A stretch of 64,000 nucleotides of DNA. Source: Achromobacter sp. Root83 (GTDB taxonomy: Bacteria; Pseudomonadota; Gammaproteobacteria; Burkholderiales; Burkholderiaceae_B). A model generated the notes under the pieces. The model had not been told where the DNA came from. It did not search any database and saw nothing but the letters and a program-made list of their open reading frames with translations. Shown one piece after another: positions 45,107 to 53,056 of this stretch. The DNA is taken from contig NZ_LMIU01000006.1 of NCBI RefSeq assembly GCF_001428845.1, positions 62,001 to 126,000 of the forward strand, given 5' to 3'. Numbering within the stretch: the stretch's first letter is position 1; every line of letters begins with the position of its first letter. Both the position numbers and the translations under genes were made by a program.

Positions 45107-45514
45107 TCAGGCGAAGAACGGCGGAGCGCGCGATCGCTGCAGCAATCGCGCGAGCGCGCTGGAGAAATGGGGGGTGGTGGCGGGCGCCGTGGCGCCGGGT
45201 TGCACCGGCGCGGGAAGCAGCCAGGCGAACAGCCAGAGCGCGGGGAGCGTGGCGCCGCCCAGCATGGCGCAGCCGGCGGCACAGCAGTGCGGCAAGGCGC
45301 CGCTGTGTTGTGCCGCGCCCTGCTTTGCGCTGTCAACGTCCAGCGTGACGACGCGCGGGCCGCTAGCCGTGCAGATGATGGTAGTGGCGCCCGCGTTGCC
45401 GGAAACAGCACGAGGCGCCGCCACGGCGGAGGATGCGATCAATGCCTGGAAGACGAAAAGGGCCGCCGCGAACAGCGCGAACCATCGTCTCCCTGCAGTG
45501 CCGCATGTGTGCAT
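45107..45514 (-). CDS. DUF2946 family protein
   Basis: A 135-residue protein from MHTCGTAGRRWFALFAAALF with a membrane segment at the N-terminus and another near the C-terminus (LPALWLFAWLLPAPV). Between them lies a Cys/His pattern HCCAAGCAML. DUF2946 proteins are found beside copper-type TonB receptors and PepSY proteins; they may bind or sense metal but the function is not known. It lies 205 bp upstream of the receptor gene. Confidence 0.75.
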   Translation of the reverse strand: MHTCGTAGRRWFALFAAALFVFQALIASSAVAAPRAVSGNAGATTIICTASGPRVVTLDVDSAKQGAAQHSGALPHCCAAGCAMLGGATLPALWLFAWLLPAPVQPGATAPATTPHFSSALARLLQRSRAPPFFA

Positions 45515-45624
45515 CGGTATCCCCTTGACGGCGCAGATGGTATCACCCGGGCCGGGCGAAAATGGCGAAAATGGGGCCAGCCTGCCGCCCTGCCCCATCT
45601 ATCTGCGCTGCCGGTTGATGCAGA

Positions 45625-47043
45625 TCAACGGCGGCTGCCCGCCGGCCGGGCCAGGCGCCAGCGCAACACGTCCACCGCCACGAACGCCAAGAGGCTTGCT
45701 CCCATCACCGGCAGGCACCAACCCAATGCCACGGCCGCGCCCAAGGCCAGGATGCGCGCGGGCCACGACAGGTCCCGCCATGCGTGCGTGAGCGTGCGCG
45801 GGCCGGTGCCCGGGCCCGGCCTGCGCAGCCACCACATCCGGTAGCCCAGGACGATCATGGCCGACAGCGCGATGCCGATGGCGGCCATCAGCAATTGGTT
45901 GGGCCAGCCGAACAGGATGCCCATGTGCATGTCCACGCCCCACCGGATCAGCTTGGCGATGAGCGGAAAGGTGTCGAAATCCGCCCGGCTCGTGATGGCG
46001 AACGTGGCCGGGTCGACGGCGATGGTATCGACCTGCGTGGGCCATGACCGGTCCACTTCGCGCACCAGCCACGCTTGGCCGGCCGCGCGCGGCGGCCGGA
46101 TCTCCAGCTGCGTGCTGTCGATGCCGCCCAGCCGGGCGGCTTCAAGCACGCGGTCGAAACCGGGCGCCACGCTCGCGGGGGCCGGCGCCATCGCGGCGGG
46201 ATCGTGCATGGCGCCATGGTGATGGGCGTGTTCGCCCGCGGCCGCCATCCCGGCGCCGGCGGCCCCGGGAAGCTTCGTGGATACCGATGGCGTGATCCAG
46301 CCCAGTTGGGCCCGTAGCTGGTCGACGCGCGCGCCAGCCCAGTTGGACCAGGTGAGTCCGGTGGCGGACAGGAACAGCAGTCCAATGCCCACCCACAAAC
46401 CCAGCAACCCATGCCAGCGCCGGGCGCGCAGGCGCGGGCTGCGCGCGGCGTCCGCGGGGTTGCGGCCGCGCCGGGCGAACCACAGCACCAGTCCGCCCAC
46501 CGCCGCCAGCCACAGCCAGGAGGCGGCCAGTTCGCTGTAGTTGCGGCCCAGCTCGCCCAGCATCAGGTTGCGATGCAGATAGTCCAGCGTGGTGCGGAAA
46601 GGCAGCGTGCCGCTGGTGCCATAGACGATCATGTCGCCCTTGATCTCCAGGGTGACGGGGTCCACGAACAGCGCTCGGCTTTCGGAATCGCCCAGGCCGG
46701 GTTGCGAGAACATCACGCGGGTAGTGTCGCCCGGCGCGGGCGCGGGGCGCACCGCGAACAGGCGCGGACCGGGCCCGATGCGTGCCTGGGCGGCCTCGAC
46801 CTGACTGGCCAGCGGCTGGAATGGCCCGGTGGAAGCCGTACGCAACTGGTCGGCATAGAGCAGGTTTTCGATCTGCGGGGTCAGCACGAACAGGGTGCCG
46901 GTGACCGCCGCCACAAGGATGAAGGGACCGACAAACAGTCCGATGTAGAAATGCAGCCGGGTGATCAGCGCCAGCAGCGCGCTGCCGCTAACCGGCCGCG
47001 CACGCGTTGCCGCGGCGGGGGTATCCAGGGTTTGAGTGGACAT
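45625..47043 (-). CDS. PepSY-associated transmembrane protein (PiuB-like)
   Basis: A 472-residue inner-membrane protein of the PepSY_TM family: first helix LHFYIGLFVGPFILVAAVTG, PepSY domains in the periplasm, further helices near residues 160-180, 210-230, and a C-terminal pair. It has LHRNLMLGELGRNYSELAAS and the heme-associated-type histidine pattern WGVDMHMGILFGWPN. A His-rich insert (GEHAHHHGAMHDPAAM) lies in the second loop. Members reduce metal-siderophore or metal chelates across the membrane. It lies between two DUF2946 genes in the receptor set. Confidence 0.9.
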   Translation of the reverse strand: MSTQTLDTPAAATRARPVSGSALLALITRLHFYIGLFVGPFILVAAVTGTLFVLTPQIENLLYADQLRTASTGPFQPLASQVEAAQARIGPGPRLFAVRPAPAPGDTTRVMFSQPGLGDSESRALFVDPVTLEIKGDMIVYGTSGTLPFRTTLDYLHRNLMLGELGRNYSELAASWLWLAAVGGLVLWFARRGRNPADAARSPRLRARRWHGLLGLWVGIGLLFLSATGLTWSNWAGARVDQLRAQLGWITPSVSTKLPGAAGAGMAAAGEHAHHHGAMHDPAAMAPAPASVAPGFDRVLEAARLGGIDSTQLEIRPPRAAGQAWLVREVDRSWPTQVDTIAVDPATFAITSRADFDTFPLIAKLIRWGVDMHMGILFGWPNQLLMAAIGIALSAMIVLGYRMWWLRRPGPGTGPRTLTHAWRDLSWPARILALGAAVALGWCLPVMGASLLAFVAVDVLRWRLARPAGSRR

Positions 47044-47119
47044 GAGGGTCTCGAGAACGACGGACGCCGCCAGGAACGGGCGGCATTCGTGCGCGCGGGG
47101 CGCGCACGGCGACGGAAGG

Positions 47120-47581
47120 TCATCCGAGAATTCGAGGGGGGGCGCGCTGACCCAGCGGCGGCCCCGCGGCCGGCAGCGGCGGACGCGGGCTGGCCACCAT
47201 CGGCGGCGGCTGGGCGAACCCGCGCAACAGCACGGGAGCCAGCGCCAGAACGGGCGGCAGGTGCAGCACCTGATGCGCGCTCAGCCCAAAGGGACACTCC
47301 TGGCCGGCTCCGCTTTCCGCGGGATGGCCGCCATGTTCGTGGTGCCCGTGATGTGGATCGGCCTGCGCCTGCTGGTCGGCCAATGCGCGCAGGCCCATGA
47401 ACGACGCGCCGCCGGCCGCGCAGAACCCCAGGGCCAGGCGGCCTTGCTTCAAGGCGTCCGTGTCGGGCATGTATCCCGCGGGCACCCAGGCGCGCGCCAT
47501 CAGCAAAAGCAGCAGCAACAGCCGCCCCAGAGTGGCGGCACAGGCGAAGCGAGGGGATGGACAGGACAATCCGGTGGGCAT
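47120..47581 (-). CDS. DUF2946 family protein, second copy
   Basis: A 153-residue protein starting MPTGLSCPSPRFACAATLGR with a hydrophobic segment (LGRLLLLLLLMARAWVPAGY), a metal-binding-type His cluster (DPHHGHHEHGGH) and ECPFGLSAHQVLHLP near the end. The VPAGYMPD motif after the first helix is characteristic of DUF2946. It is the first gene of the leftward set, starting 87 bp from the Fur-box-like site. A longer frame reaching to 47770 overlaps the promoter and was rejected. Confidence 0.78.
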   Translation of the reverse strand: MPTGLSCPSPRFACAATLGRLLLLLLLMARAWVPAGYMPDTDALKQGRLALGFCAAGGASFMGLRALADQQAQADPHHGHHEHGGHPAESGAGQECPFGLSAHQVLHLPPVLALAPVLLRGFAQPPPMVASPRPPLPAAGPPLGQRAPPRILG

Positions 47582-47667
47582 GCGCTCTTTCCTGGCGGCG
47601 GCCGATGCCGGCGCCAATGCGCATTCTACGCGCCGCGCCGACGCGCGGCGGCGTCCAGTAAGACAAC

Positions 47668-47682
47668 TGAGAATTATTATTG
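47668..47682. promoter_or_regulatory. Fur-box-like site between the two metal-uptake gene sets
   Basis: TGAGAATTATTATTG matches the 7-1-7 Fur pattern TGATAAT-N-ATTATCA at 11 of 14 arm positions by eye. It lies in an AT-rich patch within the otherwise GC-rich divergent region, 66 bp before the fpvG-like start and 87 bp before the DUF2946 start. Iron repression of one or both operons is expected. Confidence 0.65.
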
Positions 47683-47747
47683 CTAGAATTCCGCCTGACA
47701 CATCCCTTAAATGGGACCACATGCCTCGCTCTCGGGATAGTTTTTGA

Positions 47748-48923
47748 ATGGCCAAGCCATCGCGCTCCAAACTTTGGTTCCTCGTTCACAGTTGGCTTGC
47801 CCTGCCAATCTGGATATTCGTCTTCTTTGTCTGCGCAACCGGCACCATCGCCGTCATCAGCCAGGAAATCGTCTGGCTCATCAATCCGGCCGTCCGCGCC
47901 CAGGCGCCCGACGCCGATACCCCGCGCATGGGATACCAGGACTTGATGGATTCCATTGCCAGGCAGGAGCCCGAGGCTTCGGTGCAGCGGCTGTCGTGGC
48001 CCGAGGAATCCCAGTTTGCGCTGACCGCGTCGGTCAGCTATCCGGGCGCCAAGTTCACGTCGATCTATGTCAATCCCTATACCGGCGAGGTACAGGGGCC
48101 GGCATTGAACTTCGACCTGCGCCAATTCATGCGGGCGCTGCACGGCTGGCTGCTGATTCCCTTCAATAATGGCTATAGCTGGGGCTGGTACCTGGTATCG
48201 ATCCTGGCCTTGCCGATGCTGGCCTCGCTGGTGACCGGGCTGGTCGTCTACAAGCGCTTCTGGCGGGCCTATTTCCAGAAGCCGCGCCTGCGGGTCGGCC
48301 AGGGGCCGCGCATTTTCTGGGGTGACTTCCACCGCCTGTCGGGGCTGTGGTCCGTCTGGTTCATCCTGCTGATCTCCGTCAGCGCGATCTGGTTCCTGGT
48401 GCAGGCGGTGCTGGCCGATACCGCCACCACCATTTCCACGCAGGGCGTACCCGCCATCGTCGCGCGCGACCAGGTGCCCACCGTTACCCAGGGCGGATCG
48501 GTCAAGCGGCTGCCGCTGGACGAGCTGGTCGCCATCGCCGAGCGCGAACTACCCGGCCTGGAAACCCAACACGTGTTTTTCCCCGGCAACGCCTATGACC
48601 CGCTCACGATCGCGGGCCGCGGCGCCTATCCCCTGATGTTCCAATTCGCCAAGATCAATCCCTACAACGGGCACGTCGAAGAAGTGCGCCGCCTGTCCGA
48701 CCGCAACGGCCTGGAGTTCTTCACCGAATCGATGCGGCCGCTGCATACGGGAGACTTCGGCGGTTTCTGGCTCAAGCTGGTGTGGTTCCTGTTTGGCCTG
48801 CTGCTGACGATGATGTCGCTCAGCGGCCTGCTGATCTGGACCAAGCGCACCGCCCAGGCCACCGCCAAGGCGCTGCGCCCGGCGCGCGCCGACCGTACCG
48901 CCGCACGCGAGGTGACCGAATGA
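47748..48923 (+). CDS. fpvG: PepSY-domain inner-membrane reductase, FpvG-like
   Basis: A 391-residue PepSY_TM protein: first helix about 10-33 (WIFVFFVCATGTIAVISQEI), periplasmic PepSY region, helices about 145-168, 200-225 and a C-terminal helix near 345-370 (LVWFLFGLLLTMMSLSGLLI). It has MRALHGWLLIPF with a conserved His. In Pseudomonas, FpvG reduces ferric siderophore in the periplasm with help of FpvH, FpvJ and FpvK. The seven genes that follow match the types and order of the fpvHJKCDEF genes. GGGATAG lies upstream of the ATG; its stop overlaps the next start. Confidence 0.88.
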   Translation: MAKPSRSKLWFLVHSWLALPIWIFVFFVCATGTIAVISQEIVWLINPAVRAQAPDADTPRMGYQDLMDSIARQEPEASVQRLSWPEESQFALTASVSYPGAKFTSIYVNPYTGEVQGPALNFDLRQFMRALHGWLLIPFNNGYSWGWYLVSILALPMLASLVTGLVVYKRFWRAYFQKPRLRVGQGPRIFWGDFHRLSGLWSVWFILLISVSAIWFLVQAVLADTATTISTQGVPAIVARDQVPTVTQGGSVKRLPLDELVAIAERELPGLETQHVFFPGNAYDPLTIAGRGAYPLMFQFAKINPYNGHVEEVRRLSDRNGLEFFTESMRPLHTGDFGGFWLKLVWFLFGLLLTMMSLSGLLIWTKRTAQATAKALRPARADRTAAREVTE

Positions 48924-49459
48924 GCAAGACCGCAACCCTGAACGCCGCCGCGCCCAAGGCCAGTTTCTGGCGCCGCTGGCGCTTTCACCTGAGCGCGCTG
49001 GCCCTGATCCTGCCCATCATCTACGTGCCCAAGTATTTCGACGACCTGGCGCTGTCGCGCGGCCTGATGGGCCTGGGCCAGCGTTCCGCCGGCCATGTGC
49101 AGGCCGGGCCCTGGAAGCTCGAGCTTGCGGAATGGGAAGTCGGCGCGCCCAAATCCGACCCGGCCGGCATGGTCAAGACCTTCACCATGGCCCAGTGCGA
49201 CCAGTGCAAGGATCAGATCCGCGCGGTCTATGTGCGCGTGGGCAAGCCGCGCAGCCTGCGCGCCGCGGGCTCGATATTCTTCGGCAGCCCACACCGGGCG
49301 TTCGCCACCGTGCCCATCCCGCCACGCACCGCGCCCGACGCCGACCTGTGGATCACCGCGGAAGGCTGGGACGGCAGCGTGCATCAAGTCGCGTGGCCCA
49401 TCGCGACGGCCTCGCCCGCCACCGCCGAGTGGCTGAAGAAACAAGGAGCTACCCAATGA
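48920..49459 (+). CDS. fpvH: FpvH-like membrane-anchored protein
   Basis: A 179-residue protein with an N-terminal anchor (FHLSALALILPIIYVPKYF) and a periplasmic domain (AGPWKLELAEWEVGAP, FTMAQCDQCKDQIRAVYVRV). The CDQC (CxxC) motif may be redox-active or bind metal. The ATG overlaps the fpvG-like stop by 4 bp, and its own stop overlaps the next gene by 4 bp. The name is from position in the operon and general type; no close sequence comparison was possible. Confidence 0.8.
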   Translation: MSKTATLNAAAPKASFWRRWRFHLSALALILPIIYVPKYFDDLALSRGLMGLGQRSAGHVQAGPWKLELAEWEVGAPKSDPAGMVKTFTMAQCDQCKDQIRAVYVRVGKPRSLRAAGSIFFGSPHRAFATVPIPPRTAPDADLWITAEGWDGSVHQVAWPIATASPATAEWLKKQGATQ

Positions 49460-49782
49460 ATTCCTTTTCCATGAATGCCGCGCGCGCGGCGTTGCTGGGC
49501 GCCCTGATGGGCGCCAGCGCCGGTGCCCTGGCCCACAATCCCATGGCCGAATGCAAGCCGGCCGGTAACGAGCAGATCCAATGCACCGGCGGGTTTTCCG
49601 ACGGCAGCGGCGCCGCCGGCGTGACGATGGATGTGATCTCCTACGACGAGCAGATCCTCGTGCCGGGCAAGCTGGACAACGATTCCAAGCTCACGTTCAA
49701 GCGCCCGAACGGCGAGTTCTACGTGCTCTTCGACGCCGGCCCCGGACACGTCGTGGAGATCGATCACGTGGACATCCAATAG
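49456..49782 (+). CDS. fpvJ: FpvJ-like small periplasmic protein
   Basis: A 108-residue exported protein with signal peptide (MNSFSMNAARAALLGALMGA, cleavage after ALA) and a beta-sandwich-type domain: CTGGFSDGSGAAGVTMDVIS, then FKRPNGEFYVLFDAGPGHVV. Two Cys in CKPAGNEQIQC could form a disulfide or bind metal. Coupled to its neighbours by overlap (4 bp) and a 3-bp gap. Role as accessory in siderophore-iron reduction is by synteny with fpvJ. Confidence 0.8.
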   Translation: MNSFSMNAARAALLGALMGASAGALAHNPMAECKPAGNEQIQCTGGFSDGSGAAGVTMDVISYDEQILVPGKLDNDSKLTFKRPNGEFYVLFDAGPGHVVEIDHVDIQ

Positions 49783-49785
49783 GAT

Positions 49786-50400
49786 ATGCACACACAAGTC
49801 ATCCGCCCCGCGGGCGCCGGCCATGAAACGCTTGCCGTGCTGGGCGCCTGCCTGGTCATCGTCGCGGCCGCCGCCGGGTACATCGGCCTGCGCCCCGCGC
49901 CGCCCGAAGCCGCCGCCATCTCCGCCAGCCAGATCGATGCGCGGCGCGATCTGACGCCCGCCGAACAGGGCATCTATGCGGACCTGCGCGTTGCCTTCGA
50001 CGAGATCGGTTTCGCCATCCAGGCCGGTGAAGCGCTGCCTTCCGAAGCCGACCTCGCCGCCCAGGGCCTGCCTCCGTTCGTGGCCGACAACAGCACCGCG
50101 GTGCGTGGCGGCCATGCCTGGCGCGTCGAGCGTCAGCCGGGCCACGCCCTGTACGTGGGCCAGACCGCCGACCCGGCCTTGGCCGGCTCGTTCCTGCTGC
50201 GCATCGACGCCGGCGGCGCAAAGGATGCCCACGGGCACGCCCATGCCGCCCCCGCGGGCGGACAGGCGGATGTCTGGATCAGCCGCGACGCCGGCGCCCG
50301 CGTGCCCGACCCTGCCGATGACGCCGCCCTGGCCGCCGCGGGCTGGCGGCAGATCGTCGCCCAGTTCGACAGCGGCGTGACCCGCCAGCGCAAGCCCTGA
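49786..50400 (+). CDS. fpvK: FpvK-like DUF6162 protein
   Basis: A 204-residue protein with one N-terminal membrane helix (TLAVLGACLVIVAAAAGYIG) and a periplasmic domain (AEQGIYADLRVAFDEIGFAI, HAWRVERQPGHALYVGQTAD). It contains a short His cluster (DAHGHAHAAP). It starts 3 bp after the previous stop. The position is that of fpvK; members next to metal ABC transporters are common. Confidence 0.8.
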   Translation: MHTQVIRPAGAGHETLAVLGACLVIVAAAAGYIGLRPAPPEAAAISASQIDARRDLTPAEQGIYADLRVAFDEIGFAIQAGEALPSEADLAAQGLPPFVADNSTAVRGGHAWRVERQPGHALYVGQTADPALAGSFLLRIDAGGAKDAHGHAHAAPAGGQADVWISRDAGARVPDPADDAALAAAGWRQIVAQFDSGVTRQRKP

Positions 50401-50454
50401 TACGCCGCCCCCGCCCCGCTTCCTGCCGATTCCCGATACCGAGCCTCGAGATCC

Positions 50455-51399
50455 ATGCCCGTATTTTCGTCTTTCCCGCCGTTCCTGCGCCGTTGCGCCC
50501 TGGCCGCGCTGGCGCTGCTGGCCTGCGCCCTGCTCGCGCCGGCCCACGCCCAGGAGGCCAAGCGCCTGCGCATCGGCGTGACGCTGCATCCCTATTACAG
50601 CTATGTCGCCAACATCGTCGGCGACAAGGCCGACGTGGTGCCGCTCATCCCGGTGGGATTCAACCCGCATGCCTACGAGCCGCGCGCCGAGGACATCAAG
50701 CGCATTGGCACGCTGGACGTCGTGGTGCTCAACGGCATCGGCCACGATGACTTCGCCGACCGCATGATCGCGGCCAGCGAAAAACCCAAGATCCCGGTGA
50801 TCGAAGCCAACGCCCAGGTGCCGCTGCTGGCGGCCGTGGGCATGGCCGCGCGCGGCGGCGACTCGGGCAAGGTGGTCAATCCGCACACGTTCCTGTCCAT
50901 CACCGCGTCCATCGCCCAGATCAACACCATCGCCCGCGAAATGGGCCGCATCGACCCGGCCAATGCGCAGGCCTACACCGCCAATGCGCGCGCCTACGGC
51001 CAACGCCTGCGCAAGCTGCGCGCCGACGCGCTGGGCGAACTGGTTGCGGCCCCCAACGCGGACCTGCGCGTGGCCACCATCCACGGCGCCTACGACTACC
51101 TGCTGCGCGAATTCGGCCTGGAGGTGACCGCGGTGGTGGAGCCCGCGCACGGCATCGAACCCAGCCCCGCGCAGCTCAAGGGCACGATCGAGCAACTGCG
51201 CGCGGCGAACGTCAAGGTGATCTTTTCGGAATTGAACTTCCCGTCCGCCTATGTCGAGACCATCCAGCGCGAGACCGGCGTGAAGCTGTACGCGCTGTCG
51301 CATATTTCGTATGGCGAGTACAGCGCCGAGCAGTTCGAAAAGGAAATGAAGCAGAATCTGGCCACGGTCGTGCGCGCCATCGAGGAGGCCGGCGCGTGA
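50455..51399 (+). CDS. fpvC: Metal ABC transporter substrate-binding protein (ZnuA/TroA type), FpvC-like
   Basis: A 314-residue periplasmic binding protein with signal peptide (LAALALLACALLAPAHAQEA). Metal ligands of cluster-9 proteins are visible: GVTLHPYYSYV, PVGFNPHAYEP, NGIGHDDF and NPHTFLS, plus the later FSELNFPSAYV. The usual long His-rich loop of ZnuA is absent, as in iron or manganese types. In the fpv system FpvC binds iron freed from the siderophore and hands it to the DE transporter. Its stop overlaps the ATPase start by 4 bp. Confidence 0.92.
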   Translation: MPVFSSFPPFLRRCALAALALLACALLAPAHAQEAKRLRIGVTLHPYYSYVANIVGDKADVVPLIPVGFNPHAYEPRAEDIKRIGTLDVVVLNGIGHDDFADRMIAASEKPKIPVIEANAQVPLLAAVGMAARGGDSGKVVNPHTFLSITASIAQINTIAREMGRIDPANAQAYTANARAYGQRLRKLRADALGELVAAPNADLRVATIHGAYDYLLREFGLEVTAVVEPAHGIEPSPAQLKGTIEQLRAANVKVIFSELNFPSAYVETIQRETGVKLYALSHISYGEYSAEQFEKEMKQNLATVVRAIEEAGA

Positions 51400-52154
51400 C
51401 GGCCCATCTGGCGGGCGCGCTCGGGCCGACGCTGGCCTTCGAGAACATTTCCCTGACCCTGGGCCGCACCGACATCCTGACCGGCGTCGGCTTTACCGTC
51501 GCGCCCGGCAGCGTGCATGCGCTGGTGGGGCCGAACGGCGGCGGCAAGAGTTCGCTGGTCAAGACCCTGCTCGGACAGATGCCGCATCGGGGCAAGCTCA
51601 GCGTGTCCTGGCCGGGCGAACGGCCCGGCGTCATCGGGTACATCCCGCAGGCGCTGGAGTTCGACCGCGGCCTGCCCATGACCGTCAACGATTTCATGGC
51701 CGCGATGTGCCAGCGCAAGCCCGCGTTCCTGGGCCTGTCCCGCGCGCGCTCGGGCGATATCGGCGAAGCGCTGGCGCGTGTCGGCATGCAGGACAAGCGC
51801 AACCGCCGCATGGGCGCGCTGTCCGGCGGCGAACGCCAGCGCGTGCTGCTGGCCCAGGGGCTGGTGCCGAGTCCCGCGCTGGTCGTGCTGGACGAGCCCA
51901 TGTCCGCCCTCGACGAAGCCGGCGTGCGCGTGTTCGAAGACCTGCTGGACGGCTGGCGCGCGCAGCGCGTGACCGTGTTGTGGATCGAACATGACCTGGA
52001 GGCCGTCGGCCGTCTGGCCGACCGCGTCACCGGCCTGAACCGCCAGGTGCTGTGCGACGGTCCGCCTGCCCAGGTGCTGACGCCCGACCGCCTGCTGGCC
52101 TTGTTCTCCACCCGGCCCCGCGTCGAACGCATGCCGCAGGAGCAGGCAGCATGA
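51396..52154 (+). CDS. fpvD: Metal ABC transporter ATPase, FpvD-like
   Basis: A 252-residue ABC ATPase from a GTG or nearby start: Walker A GPNGGGKSS, Q-loop YIPQALEF, signature LSGGERQRVLLAQ, Walker B LVVLDEPMSALD and a His switch IEHDLEAV. It drives the metal permease that follows. The stop overlaps the permease start by 4 bp. Confidence 0.94.
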   Translation: MTAHLAGALGPTLAFENISLTLGRTDILTGVGFTVAPGSVHALVGPNGGGKSSLVKTLLGQMPHRGKLSVSWPGERPGVIGYIPQALEFDRGLPMTVNDFMAAMCQRKPAFLGLSRARSGDIGEALARVGMQDKRNRRMGALSGGERQRVLLAQGLVPSPALVVLDEPMSALDEAGVRVFEDLLDGWRAQRVTVLWIEHDLEAVGRLADRVTGLNRQVLCDGPPAQVLTPDRLLALFSTRPRVERMPQEQAA

Positions 52155-53056
52155 ACGCTTTTTTTGATAGCTTGCGCGCGCTGGTGCAACGCGGCGCCGA
52201 ATCCGGCGTGCTGCCCGAATCGCTGGCCTACGGGTTTGTCGTCAATGCCCTGCTGGCCGGACTGATCATCGGGCCGGTGCTTGGCGGGCTGGGGACGCTG
52301 GTGGTGGTCAAGCGCTTCGCGTTTTTCTCGGAGGCCGTCGGCCACGCGGCGCTGACCGGCGTCGCCATCGGCATCCTTCTTGGCGAGCCCTACACCGGCC
52401 CGTACGGCAGCCTGTTCAGCTACTGCCTGATCTTCGGCATCCTGCTGAATTTCCTGAGCAACCGCACGCGGCTCACGCCGGACACGCTGATCGGCGTGTT
52501 TCTGTCGGTGTCGCTGGCGCTGGGCGCCAGCCTGCTGCTCGTGCTGTCCGGCCGCATCAACATCCATATCCTGGAAAACGTGCTGTTCGGCTCCGTGCTG
52601 ACCGTCACCAGCAATGACCTGTCGGTCCTGACCTGCGTGGCGCTGCTGGCGCTGGCGCTGGCCTTGCCCAACTACAACCGGCTGATGCTGGCCAGTTTCA
52701 ATCCCCAACTCGCCGCCGTGCGCGGGGTGCCCGTCAAGGCCATGGATTACCTGTTCGTGATCCTGGTGACGCTAGTCACCGTGGCCTCGGTCAAGGTCAT
52801 CGGCGCCATCCTGGTGGGGGCGCTGCTGGTGATACCGGCGGCCGCGGCGCGGATGCTGGCGCAATCGCTCAAAGGCTTCTTCGCGATCTCGGTGTTGCTG
52901 GCCATGATCAGCACGCTGGCAGGCATCATGTTGCCAATCGAGCTTGAACTGCCGGTGCCCTCGGGCGCGGCCATCATTCTGGTCGCGGGAATATTGTTCG
53001 CGATCGCGGCCCTGGCGCGCAGCCTGGTGCCCGGTCTGAAAGGAAATGCAGCATGA
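52151..53056 (+). CDS. fpvE: Metal ABC transporter permease, FpvE-like
   Basis: A 301-residue permease of the ZnuB/MntB family with about eight membrane helices, for example GFVVNALLAGLIIGPVLGGL, KAMDYLFVILVTLVTVASVK and AGIMLPIELELPVPSGAAII. The KRFAFFSEAVGHAALTG motif is the family signature. The longer frame upstream lies inside the ATPase gene and was not used. The stop overlaps the next gene by 4 bp. Confidence 0.93.
   Translation: MNAFFDSLRALVQRGAESGVLPESLAYGFVVNALLAGLIIGPVLGGLGTLVVVKRFAFFSEAVGHAALTGVAIGILLGEPYTGPYGSLFSYCLIFGILLNFLSNRTRLTPDTLIGVFLSVSLALGASLLLVLSGRINIHILENVLFGSVLTVTSNDLSVLTCVALLALALALPNYNRLMLASFNPQLAAVRGVPVKAMDYLFVILVTLVTVASVKVIGAILVGALLVIPAAAARMLAQSLKGFFAISVLLAMISTLAGIMLPIELELPVPSGAAIILVAGILFAIAALARSLVPGLKGNAA

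Noticed and set aside
49384-51303. Long minus-strand frame (about 640 codons) across the fpvJ, fpvK and fpvC-like genes
   Set aside because: Shadow of real plus-strand genes; no start site and no recognisable domain.
51212-52708. Minus-strand frame of about 500 codons across the ABC transporter genes
   Set aside because: Gln/His/Arg-rich composition typical of antisense frames; the plus strand has clear ABC motifs.
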